DNA of 56,806 bases from Barnesiella sp. An22 (GTDB lineage: Bacteria > Bacteroidota > Bacteroidia > Bacteroidales > Barnesiellaceae). Under the pieces are notes generated by a model that saw nothing but the letters and a program-made list of their open reading frames with translations, was not told where the DNA came from and searched no databases. A program made the position numbers and the translations under genes. The stretch covers positions 1-56,806 of the forward strand of contig NZ_NFJR01000014.1 in assembly GCF_002159975.1 (NCBI RefSeq), written 5' to 3'. Of this stretch, positions 26,737-33,754 are shown piece after piece (positions within the stretch are counted from its first letter, which is position 1; every line of letters starts with the position of its first letter).

Positions 26737-27522
26737 TCAGCCCGCTGTCCCGTTCCCTGTTGCAGGGGGCGGGACATTTTTTGTGTCTCGGGCGCTGTCG
26801 GTCGGGGTGGTCGGGAGGGTGTCGGGTGCGGAGGTGTGAGGATAGATGGCCTGCCCCTGCCAGCGGCCGGAACTGCGGTAGCCCAGGTCGTTGACCTGAA
26901 GCAGAAGTCGGGCGGGGGCTTGAATGTCGAGCGAGCGCAAGGTTTTGGTAAACTGCTCGCGGCGAGCCAGTACGTCGACCGTTTCGAGGGCTTCGCGGAA
27001 GGGAGCCGACTCGAACGAGAAGGCCATCACTCCCGGGGCCGAAAGGGTGTGCAGGAAAGTACCGTTGCGCAAAGGATAGTGGCGCACGGATATTTCGTCA
27101 TGCGTTTGGCATACAGGTCGATAGTCGTTTGAGAGCAGACGGGGCAGCCGCCGGGCAAGACTCTTCTGCTCTTGTGGGGAGGTGCGGTACCACAGGGTCA
27201 CATTGCCGTCGCGGGTGAACGAAAGTACGATGGTATCGACTTCGGGCAGGGCCGATGCCGTGCGAATCTCTTGCCACAGGCGCACCAGCGTGCGGGCGCG
27301 TTGCCAATAGGGCAGGGCGGCGGTCGAGTCGGGCGGCAGGGCCGGGGTGGTCTCGAGAATGGCCCGGCTCTCTCCGGCCGGGATGTAGTCGTAGGGCGAG
27401 GCTGTTTGGCAGGCTTGGGCGAGCCGGTAGTTTTGCCGCGCGATGTAGCCACCCGCGAACAAGATGCACAGGACGATGCACAGTATGCTGATATGTCTGG
27501 GATTCACCCTATTGGCCTGCAT
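26737..27522 (-). CDS. Unrecognised single-pass membrane protein
   Basis: This 261-residue protein has one N-terminal membrane segment (about 12-28, ISILCIVLCILFAGGYIA), the rest probably periplasmic, and a low-complexity Thr/Pro tail (PDTLPTTPTDSARDTKNVPPPATG). I recognise no domain and make no functional call. The track of codons before the ATG begins with TTG at 27531, which coincides with a TATATTTG box (27536-27529 on the minus strand). The ATG at 27522 is therefore chosen, and the transcript might be nearly leaderless. It is the last backbone gene before the mobile element. Confidence 0.65.
   Translation of the reverse strand: MQANRVNPRHISILCIVLCILFAGGYIARQNYRLAQACQTASPYDYIPAGESRAILETTPALPPDSTAALPYWQRARTLVRLWQEIRTASALPEVDTIVLSFTRDGNVTLWYRTSPQEQKSLARRLPRLLSNDYRPVCQTHDEISVRHYPLRNGTFLHTLSAPGVMAFSFESAPFREALETVDVLARREQFTKTLRSLDIQAPARLLLQVNDLGYRSSGRWQGQAIYPHTSAPDTLPTTPTDSARDTKNVPPPATGNGTAG
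26746..26782. terminator. Terminator shared by two convergent genes
   Basis: TGTCCCG (26746-26752) pairs with CGGGACA (26770-26776), followed by six Ts on the + strand. It ends the + strand membrane-protein gene and lies within the last codons of the minus-strand gene at 26737. Confidence 0.75.
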
Positions 27523-27931
27523 GATTGACAAATATAGTGAGAATTCGCGAAACTATGGCAATAAATGGGGAATAAAGTAATATGTTGAGAGTTAGGAGAG
27601 ATCGGCATTGTTCGTCCGAAGGGTGCTTTCGGCGGAAAATTCGGTTTTTGGAAGGGTTAGGAGATTGAATCGCTACCTATCCGTTGCCTTTTTCCTGTCC
27701 GGAATTCCGGTCTTGAAGACGGTTTTGCCGATGGATGATTATCCCTGTCTTATGCCATAGAACCCGCTTGTCAGGCATCTTTGCTACTGCAAATTTAGCG
27801 ATTTTTCCCGGCAATGCGAAGAAATATAGGCTCCGGGATGGCATCTGTGATTCCTATTCGTGGTTCCGCTACGTTTTGCATACCTACAAATGACTCTATA
27901 TCAGTTAATTTTGCAAACAAAGAATAGAGTT
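27523..27931. other. Left boundary region of the integrative element
   Basis: No gene is supported here. Composition shifts from GC-rich backbone to the more AT-rich element within this stretch. Two sites resemble the GTAnnTTTGC core used by IntDOT-type integrases with one mismatch each: GCATCTTTGC at 27775-27784 (followed by TACTGCAAA, making an inverted TTTGC/GCAAA) and TTAATTTTGC at 27905-27914, which also serves as a -7 promoter box for the first integrase. Either may be the left attachment site. The exact junction cannot be set without the right end or an empty site. Confidence 0.45.
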
Positions 27932-29155
27932 ATGAAAAAGAGCGGATTAAAGGTTTCGTTCTACCTTAAAAAGAGCGAGATATCGGAAGACGGCCTGTGC
28001 CCGGTGATGGGGCGCATAAATGTCGGCAGATACTCCGAGGCGGCTTTCAGCGCGAAGCTCTCGGCATCGCCGAAGGCATGGATGCTCGGCCGTGCCACGG
28101 GCAAGAGCGCCGCGTCGAGGGAAATCAACCGCCAGCTTGACGAAATCAGGGCAAGCGCACTTTCCGTCTATCAGGAACTGTCGGCTGTCCGCATGGGCGT
28201 GACTGCCGATGATGTGAAGTGCCAGATACAGGGCATGGCTTTCGGACAGGAGACACTGATGGGATATTTCAGCACGTTCATAGAGAATTTCTCAAAGCGT
28301 GTCGGCGTGAACCGGGTCCATGCCACTTTGAAATCCTACCATTACACATACAAATGCCTGGCAACATTTCTGGAAACGGAATATAAGTTGTCCGACATTC
28401 CGTTTACGGCTATCGACCGTTCCTTCATAGACAAGTATGACATCTACCTGCGTACACAGCGCCGACTCGCTATATCCTCCGTGAAATTCCATACCACACG
28501 GTTGAAGATGATAGTGTCGGAGGCTATCACCGACGGCATAATAACCGCAGATCCTTTTGCCGGATACGAGGCGGAGAAGCCACAGCGTGAGCAGAAGTTC
28601 CTTACTTCGGAGGAACTCCACCGGATTATGACGACACCGCTTCATGACAGCCGTCTGTACCATGTCCGCGACCTCTTCCTGTTCTCCTGCTATACAGGCA
28701 TTCCATACGGCGATATGTGTCTTCTGACTGAGGATAATCTTGAAACTGCCGAGGACGGTACGGTTTGGATAAAATCCTCGCGCAAAAAGACGAAGATGGA
28801 ATATGAGATACCGTTGCTTGAGTTGCCGTTGAGGATTATCAAGAAATACCGTGGAATGGCACCTGAAGGGAAACTTCTGCCGATGTACAGCAACTCCACC
28901 CTGAACACATATTTGAAAAGGATTGCCAAGATATGCGGCATAGAGCGCAGACTGGTCTATCACTGCGGGCGTCATACCTACGCCACCGAAATCACGCTGG
29001 CGCACGGTGTGCCGCTTGAGACCGTCAGCCGTATGCTGGGACATAACCGGATTACCACGACGCAGATCTACGCGAAAGTGACCGATGACAAAATCGGCAC
29101 AGACACACAGAACCTTGACAGCCGGATAGCGTCACGCTTCACTGTCGCCATTTAA
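27932..29155 (+). CDS. Tyrosine-type recombinase/integrase 1
   Basis: This 407-residue integrase has the arm-binding domain (about 1-95), the SAM-like core-binding domain (about 105-205) and the catalytic domain. The catalytic HxxR is in YHCGRHTYAT, a second conserved His in MLGHNRITTTQIYAK, and the nucleophile Tyr in QIYAK near the C-terminus. Where most family members have Arg in TGLRxSE, it has TGIPYGDM (Pro), as in IntDOT-like enzymes that lack that Arg. The ATG at 27932 replaces an upstream in-frame codon because it begins the family's usual MKKSGLKVSFYLKK. It is followed 21 bases later by a second integrase. Confidence 0.93.
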   Translation: MKKSGLKVSFYLKKSEISEDGLCPVMGRINVGRYSEAAFSAKLSASPKAWMLGRATGKSAASREINRQLDEIRASALSVYQELSAVRMGVTADDVKCQIQGMAFGQETLMGYFSTFIENFSKRVGVNRVHATLKSYHYTYKCLATFLETEYKLSDIPFTAIDRSFIDKYDIYLRTQRRLAISSVKFHTTRLKMIVSEAITDGIITADPFAGYEAEKPQREQKFLTSEELHRIMTTPLHDSRLYHVRDLFLFSCYTGIPYGDMCLLTEDNLETAEDGTVWIKSSRKKTKMEYEIPLLELPLRIIKKYRGMAPEGKLLPMYSNSTLNTYLKRIAKICGIERRLVYHCGRHTYATEITLAHGVPLETVSRMLGHNRITTTQIYAKVTDDKIGTDTQNLDSRIASRFTVAI

Positions 29156-29176
29156 TAAACTAAAACTCACATAGTC

Positions 29177-30499
29177 ATGAAAAAGGATAAAGACAACAAT
29201 ACACCCAAACGGCGCAGCACATTCGCCATACTCTTCTACATCAACCGGACAAAAGTCCGCAAGGACGGGACATGCCAGCTTTTGTGCAAGGTCAGCATAG
29301 ACGCCGAATGGGAGCAGATAGGCACGAAAGTGTCTGTGAATCCTGATATCTGGAACCCCGAAAAAGGGCGTGCCGACGGACGCAGTGCCAATGCCGTGAC
29401 CGTGAACCGCGCCATAGACTCGCTGACAGTCGAGATAAACGAGCATTATGAGGATATAAGGCGCAGTCTTGGCTTCGTCACCGCCGAGCTTGTGAAGAAC
29501 GCCATGAAAGGCATCGGTCGCAAGCCATCAACCCTTCTGGCCCTTTTCCGCGAGCATAACGAGGAGTTCCACAAGCGTGTGGGAGTAGACCGCACTAAGG
29601 AATCATATGAGAGCTATCTCAACTCCTACCGGCATCTGTCGGCATTTGTAACCGGGAAACGGAATATGGAGGATGTTCCGCTCCGCGCTCTTGACAGGGC
29701 TTTCTATGACGACTTCGAGGTGTTTCTCGGCGCAGACCGTGGGCTAAAACCCAAATCTGTCCATGAGCACCTTTACCGTCTGAAGAAGATGACGACGCGA
29801 GCCGTCAGTCAGGGTACACTCCGCCGTGACCCTTATGCGAGACTCCATCCCCCGTTGCCACGGCGCAAGAGCCGCCACATGAGGCTTGACGACTTGAAAC
29901 TGCTTATGGAAAAGCAGATTGACGCCCCCAATCTCCAAAGAGTGCGCGACTGGTTTATCTTCTCGACATTCACCGGCCTTGCATACGCGGATCTCAAACA
30001 GTTGTCGGAGGATGACATATCCCAGGCTCCCGATGGCACATGGTGGATACACGTCAACAGGCAGAAGACCGGCAGCCGCTCGGCGATACGTCTGCTTGAC
30101 ATCCCAATGCGGATAATGGAGAAATACAGGGATGAGCGCCAAAACGGGAAGATTTTCAATCTATATTGCAGGAACCACTTGATAAGGTTGACCAGACAAC
30201 TTGGCGAGGAATATGGATTTTACCTTACCTTTCACAAGGCGAGGCATAATTTCGGAACGCACATCACGCTGTCGATGGGCGTTCCTATTGAGACAGTCAG
30301 CCACATGATGGGACACAAGAGCATTACCACAACCCAGATATACGCCCAGGTGACTGACCGCAAGGTGGATGAGGACATGAAGCGTCTGCGTATGCAGGCA
30401 ACCGGTTCTGAAATAACCTTGATTGACGAAAGCATGGATAAGGCAATGGAAAAGAGAAGGAAATATAATTTCAGGAACAAGGCGGGAAACGGCCTGTGA
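29177..30499 (+). CDS. Tyrosine-type recombinase/integrase 2
   Basis: This 440-residue integrase has the same three-domain plan as its neighbour but low sequence identity to it, so they are not a recent duplication. HxxR is in FHKARHNFGT, His in MMGHKSITTTQIYAQ, and the catalytic Tyr in QIYAQ. The box I segment reads TGLAYADL with no Arg, as in IntDOT-type enzymes. A basic C-terminal tail (KAMEKRRKYNFRNKAGN) follows the catalytic domain. Two tandem integrases are typical of several Bacteroides integrative elements. A GC-rich hairpin overlaps its stop codon. Confidence 0.93.
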   Translation: MKKDKDNNTPKRRSTFAILFYINRTKVRKDGTCQLLCKVSIDAEWEQIGTKVSVNPDIWNPEKGRADGRSANAVTVNRAIDSLTVEINEHYEDIRRSLGFVTAELVKNAMKGIGRKPSTLLALFREHNEEFHKRVGVDRTKESYESYLNSYRHLSAFVTGKRNMEDVPLRALDRAFYDDFEVFLGADRGLKPKSVHEHLYRLKKMTTRAVSQGTLRRDPYARLHPPLPRRKSRHMRLDDLKLLMEKQIDAPNLQRVRDWFIFSTFTGLAYADLKQLSEDDISQAPDGTWWIHVNRQKTGSRSAIRLLDIPMRIMEKYRDERQNGKIFNLYCRNHLIRLTRQLGEEYGFYLTFHKARHNFGTHITLSMGVPIETVSHMMGHKSITTTQIYAQVTDRKVDEDMKRLRMQATGSEITLIDESMDKAMEKRRKYNFRNKAGNGL

Positions 30500-30517
30500 T
30501 TGCAGACCGTTCCCGCC
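30481..30517 (+). terminator. Hairpin over the integrase 2 stop codon
   Basis: GGCGGGAAACGG (30481-30492) pairs with CCGTTCCCGCC (30507-30517) with one bulged A. It has no T tract, so it may be a weak terminator or a 3' stabiliser. It lies between the convergent integrase and Xis-like units. Confidence 0.5.
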
Positions 30518-30559
30518 TATGTCTGATAGTGGCGCGCATATTGCGGAAATCAGCGGCTT

Positions 30560-30871
30560 TTACAGCCACTTCTGTTCCTCCACGCATTTCCGGTGCGCCT
30601 TTTCAAGAAGGCTCTGTATCTCGGATTCCCGGTATAGGGCCTTTCCCTGTACAATGTAGTAAGGAATAAGACGAGCGGTGCGGTATTCCTGCAAGGTGCG
30701 CCGGCTCACTTTCAGCAGGCGAGACAGTTCCTCGTCAGTGAGGAACCTGTCCCCCTTGAACATGGGACGTGCTACCGATTCAACTTGTCCGAGCGCCTGC
30801 CCGATGTTTCCGAGGCGGCGCAACAGGTCTGCCACACGCGGATCCTGCCTGTCGATAAAATAATGGCTCAT
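30560..30871 (-). CDS. Helix-turn-helix protein (Xis/MerR-like) 3
   Basis: This 103-residue protein has an N-terminal helix (about 1-37) and a winged helix-turn-helix of the HTH_17/excisionase type (about 47-90; FLTDEELSRLLKVSRRTLQEYRTARLIPYYIVQGKALYRESEIQ). Related small proteins (Xis2c, Xis2d) direct excision of CTnDOT. A longer frame reaches 31024, but ATG 30871 overlaps the upstream gene's stop by 4 bases (ATGA), the usual sign of coupling, and begins a clean domain. It is third in a minus-strand trio facing the integrases. Confidence 0.85.
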   Translation of the reverse strand: MSHYFIDRQDPRVADLLRRLGNIGQALGQVESVARPMFKGDRFLTDEELSRLLKVSRRTLQEYRTARLIPYYIVQGKALYRESEIQSLLEKAHRKCVEEQKWL

Positions 30872-31161
30872 AACTGTGATGTGTTGGGGTAATACGATGA
30901 TTGGAGCAGTTTCTCTACATCCTCCGGACGGTAGAAGAGCTTGTTTCTTATACGGCTGAACGGTAGGATACCCTTGTCGCGGTAGGTCTGCAAGGTGCGC
31001 TTTGAGATTCCGAGAATGTTGCATACATCCTCATTGTCGAGCCATTTCTTAAGGCCGATGTCCTCGTGCTTTCGGCTCAGCAGTTCGGATTTTTCCTCGA
31101 TTTCCCTGATTCTGGAGAACAGGGCGTCGAAAGTTCTGATGTCCATGCTTATTATTTCCAT
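30868..31161 (-). CDS. Helix-turn-helix protein (Xis/MerR-like) 2
   Basis: This 97-residue protein is an N-terminal coiled helix (about 1-33) plus an HTH_17-type domain (about 38-90; WLDNEDVCNILGISKRTLQTYRDKGILPFSRIRNKLFYRPEDVEKLL). It probably binds DNA as an excision factor or regulator. It lies 34 bases after the first gene of the trio and overlaps the third by 4 bases, so the three form one operon. Confidence 0.87.
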   Translation of the reverse strand: MEIISMDIRTFDALFSRIREIEEKSELLSRKHEDIGLKKWLDNEDVCNILGISKRTLQTYRDKGILPFSRIRNKLFYRPEDVEKLLQSSYYPNTSQL

Positions 31162-31195
31162 GATGTTACGTTTTTTAGATTTTACGATATGTGTT

Positions 31196-31495
31196 TCAGT
31201 GGCTCACGGCGGCGGGTAGCGACTTCCCTTTCATCTGTAGGAATTCCTGTATCTCGGATGCCTTGTAGTAGGTACGTCCGTCTATCATGTAGTAGCGGAT
31301 AAGCTTCTTCTGGCGGTATCTCGCAAGGGTGCGCTTGGTGACGCCGAGCAACCGGCACAGGTCGTAATTGTCGAGCAGCGTGTCGCCGTCCAAACAATCC
31401 TTTAGCTTGTTCATCCGCTCGAATGCCCGCTCCATCTTGTCAAAGCGTTCCATGAGCGAGGTAAACATCTTATGCACTGTTTCGTTATATAGCAT
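31196..31495 (-). CDS. Helix-turn-helix protein (Xis/MerR-like) 1
   Basis: This 99-residue protein has an N-terminal helix (about 1-35) followed by an HTH_17-type domain (about 40-88; LLDNYDLCRLLGVTKRTLARYRQKKLIRYYMIDGRTYYKASEIQEFL). It is first of three related genes, so the trio likely arose by old duplication. In CTnDOT-type elements such an operon is turned on through RteB and RteC before excision. No rteC-like gene is visible here. A perfect palindrome lies about 120 bases upstream. Confidence 0.87.
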   Translation of the reverse strand: MLYNETVHKMFTSLMERFDKMERAFERMNKLKDCLDGDTLLDNYDLCRLLGVTKRTLARYRQKKLIRYYMIDGRTYYKASEIQEFLQMKGKSLPAAVSH

Positions 31496-31613
31496 AATCG
31501 GTTCTTTTTGATGTAAATGAATTGGTTTGTTCTACACCGTGTTGCGCAATCGGTTATACTACATATATTGGCTAATGCCGTGCCACCGCCACCAAAAGGC
31601 ATGACAAGACACC

Positions 31614-31631
31614 GATATTCATCAGAATATC
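31614..31631. promoter_or_regulatory. Perfect palindrome upstream of the Xis-like operon
   Basis: GATATTC (31614-31620) and GAATATC (31625-31631) flank 4 bases. It lies in the 230-base gap between the RibD-like gene and the Xis-like trio, about 120 bases upstream of the trio's ATG. It fits an operator for a dimeric regulator, or the end hairpin of the RibD-like gene (no T run on the minus side). No gene is supported elsewhere in the gap. Confidence 0.45.
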
Positions 31632-31725
31632 AGTGCGATAAAAATATTCAAGCGTGAAATGATGGAAATCAGATGTATTGCAAAATGCAAGACTTTCCGG
31701 CGGTATGCAATAGTCTATTGCGAGA

Positions 31726-32142
31726 TTATCGCGCTTTGCGCCGGTAGATGTTTCGGCAAATCCCGTTCTTTAACCGGCTGGATTTGCTTAATATCCACCC
31801 TGACGGCACGCCGTTTTGAAAGATATGGGTTCCTGTTCCTGCAATTTCAGGCAAAATATGGATTACCAGTTCGTCTATTATATTGTAACGGAAGAGCCGT
31901 GTCATAAGCTCCATCCCGTCCAGATCCGATACTTCGGCGGTGTATATGCAGGATTTGTCGGTGCTGTCCTTGTCACATACAAGATCAAGGACCGGGTAAT
32001 CCGCTTGGAGTGTGTATGTGCCTATGTCATGCCAGTGCCGGAACCCTTTGGCATCGGTCATAAGCCAACGCATCCGGGGATTGTCGGCATCCGGGAGGAA
32101 ACCGTCGATAGTCATTGCTGTTATGATGCGTACCGTTGCCAT
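31726..32142 (-). CDS. Short RibD/dihydrofolate-reductase-like protein
   Basis: This 138-residue protein has the DHFR/RibD C-terminal fold: VRIITAMTIDGFLPDADN at the N-terminus (MTIDGF as in the family) and NIIDELVIHILPEIAGTGTHIFQNG followed by KNGICRNIYRR at the C-terminus. It is shorter than usual (about 170-180 residues), and the middle part that holds the nucleotide-binding GGG motif is not recognisable, so enzyme activity is doubtful. Similar genes are common as passengers in Bacteroides mobile elements. It lies between the Xis-like trio and rteB, all on the minus strand. Confidence 0.75.
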   Translation of the reverse strand: MATVRIITAMTIDGFLPDADNPRMRWLMTDAKGFRHWHDIGTYTLQADYPVLDLVCDKDSTDKSCIYTAEVSDLDGMELMTRLFRYNIIDELVIHILPEIAGTGTHIFQNGVPSGWILSKSSRLKNGICRNIYRRKAR

Positions 32143-32437
32143 GTCGTTTCATTTCTCTGTTACATTGCAAAAGAAAAAGCGCGATGTCCACGCACTCAGA
32201 CAGCGGTTCTGGCAAAACCGTAAGGAGAATACGCAACACCACGCTATGCGATACGCACAGCATAAGTATTACGCAATGATTCTCCTTAAACATCAACTGC
32301 CAGATTTCTGTCTGAGACTCTTGCGAACTTATGTATGTAACGGCAGGCATATCGGAATACGCCTACCTGTGTTTTCTATTTCACGCCCCAAAGTTACAAA
32401 AAAGTAGCGAGAAGGGCTGTATGTCAGGGCATAAATG
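32143..32437 (-). other. Gap between rteB and the RibD-like gene
   Basis: No gene is supported in these 295 bases. A stable hairpin lies at 32342-32367: GGCAGGCATAT (32342-32352) pairs with ATACCGCCTACC-type sequence at 32357-32367 across a 4-base loop, with wobble pairs on the minus strand. It stands about 70 bases after the rteB stop and lacks a T tract. It may end or process the rteB transcript. Confidence 0.4.
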
Positions 32438-33754
32438 TTACTCTATACCGTATTTGTTCATCTTGCGATATAATGTCGTAGGATTGATGTTGAGCATTTT
32501 CGCCGCCTTTGTCTTATTGCCATTGCTTGATTCCAAAGTGCGGATGATCAGTTGCTTTTCAGCTTCATCATCCTTTATGGGGCGCAAATCGGGAACGACT
32601 TTTGTGACATTATCACTTGTGGATTTACGGATATTCAAATCCGAAGCTGCGATAACAGGTGCTTTGGAAATAAGCACAGCCCGACGCACCCGGTTTTGAA
32701 GCTCGCGTATGTTGCCGCTCCATGAGTGTGCCAGCATAATCCGCTCGGCATCTGCGCTGAATCCGGATGTCTCCTTGTGAAGCTCATCAGAGAACTTCTT
32801 GCGGAAGAACTCGGCCAACGGGAGGATATCTTCGGGACATTCCGCCAGAGATGGCTGGTGTATCTCGAACTCACAAAGACGGTGATAAAGGTCCTCGCGG
32901 AAACGACCTTCGGCTATGGATTTCTCCATATTCTCGTTGGTTGCCGCGACTATGCGCACATCGGCACGGCGTTCGGTGTTTCCTCCGACCGGCATATATA
33001 CATTCTCCTGCAATACCCTAAGCAATGATGATTGAGTGTGATAAGGGAGCGTGCCGATCTCGTCAAGGAACAGAGTGCCGCCTTTCGCGGCATCGAAATA
33101 TCCTTTTCTGTCGGAATCCGCTCCTGTGAAAGCGCCTTTGACATGGCCGAAGAACATGGAGGCTATAAGTTCCGGCGGTATGGCGCCACAGTTCACCGCG
33201 ACAAACGGCTCGTCTTTTCTTGGGCTGTTGAAATGAATGGTACGGGCTATGGACTCCTTGCCGGTTCCGTTGGCGCCGAGAATAAGCACCGATATGTCGG
33301 CAGGAGCTACAAGCTTCGCCAGGTGCAATGCCTCACGCGCCTTCGCGCTGTCACGCTTGAAAAGCCGTTCAAGAGAATGCTGTATGGTCACAGCCGGATG
33401 CATCAGCTCCTTCACAATCTCGAACAGTCGCTCACGGTGTACCGGTTTTGGCAGATAATCCTTCGCGCCCATCTTTATGGCTTTGACGGCATCGGGATAT
33501 GAGGCATATTCCGTCATAATGATAACAGGAATGCCCGGCTTCTCTTTTTTCAGCCAAGCAAGCAGTGACAGACCGTCCCCTTCGGGCAGGCGTACATCAG
33601 AGAGTATCAGGTCAAAATCCGTTCTGCGTATATGCCTGCGTGCCACGATTGCATCTATTGCAGTCATGACGTCATATCCCTCGCGTGTGAGCCAGTCCTT
33701 CTGCATCTGGGAGAGGGTCACGTTGTCCTCAACTATCAGTATCCTGCTCTTCAT
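32438..33754 (-). CDS. rteB: Sigma-54-type response regulator (RteB-like)
   Basis: This 438-residue NtrC-family activator has a receiver domain (1 to about 120; phospho-acceptor Asp53 in LILSDVRLPEG), an AAA+ domain (about 140-375; Walker A-like GANGTGKES, the sigma-54 contact motif GAFTGA, GGTLFLDEIG, then WSGNIRELQNRV) and a Fis-type HTH at the C-terminus (NKTKAAKMLNINPTTLYRKMNKYG). It overlaps the kinase gene by 26 bases. The pair, its order and the element context match RteA/RteB of CTnDOT, where RteB activates excision and transfer genes. The symbol is by homology of layout and domain plan, not by proven orthology. Confidence 0.85.
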   Translation of the reverse strand: MKSRILIVEDNVTLSQMQKDWLTREGYDVMTAIDAIVARRHIRRTDFDLILSDVRLPEGDGLSLLAWLKKEKPGIPVIIMTEYASYPDAVKAIKMGAKDYLPKPVHRERLFEIVKELMHPAVTIQHSLERLFKRDSAKAREALHLAKLVAPADISVLILGANGTGKESIARTIHFNSPRKDEPFVAVNCGAIPPELIASMFFGHVKGAFTGADSDRKGYFDAAKGGTLFLDEIGTLPYHTQSSLLRVLQENVYMPVGGNTERRADVRIVAATNENMEKSIAEGRFREDLYHRLCEFEIHQPSLAECPEDILPLAEFFRKKFSDELHKETSGFSADAERIMLAHSWSGNIRELQNRVRRAVLISKAPVIAASDLNIRKSTSDNVTKVVPDLRPIKDDEAEKQLIIRTLESSNGNKTKAAKMLNINPTTLYRKMNKYGIE

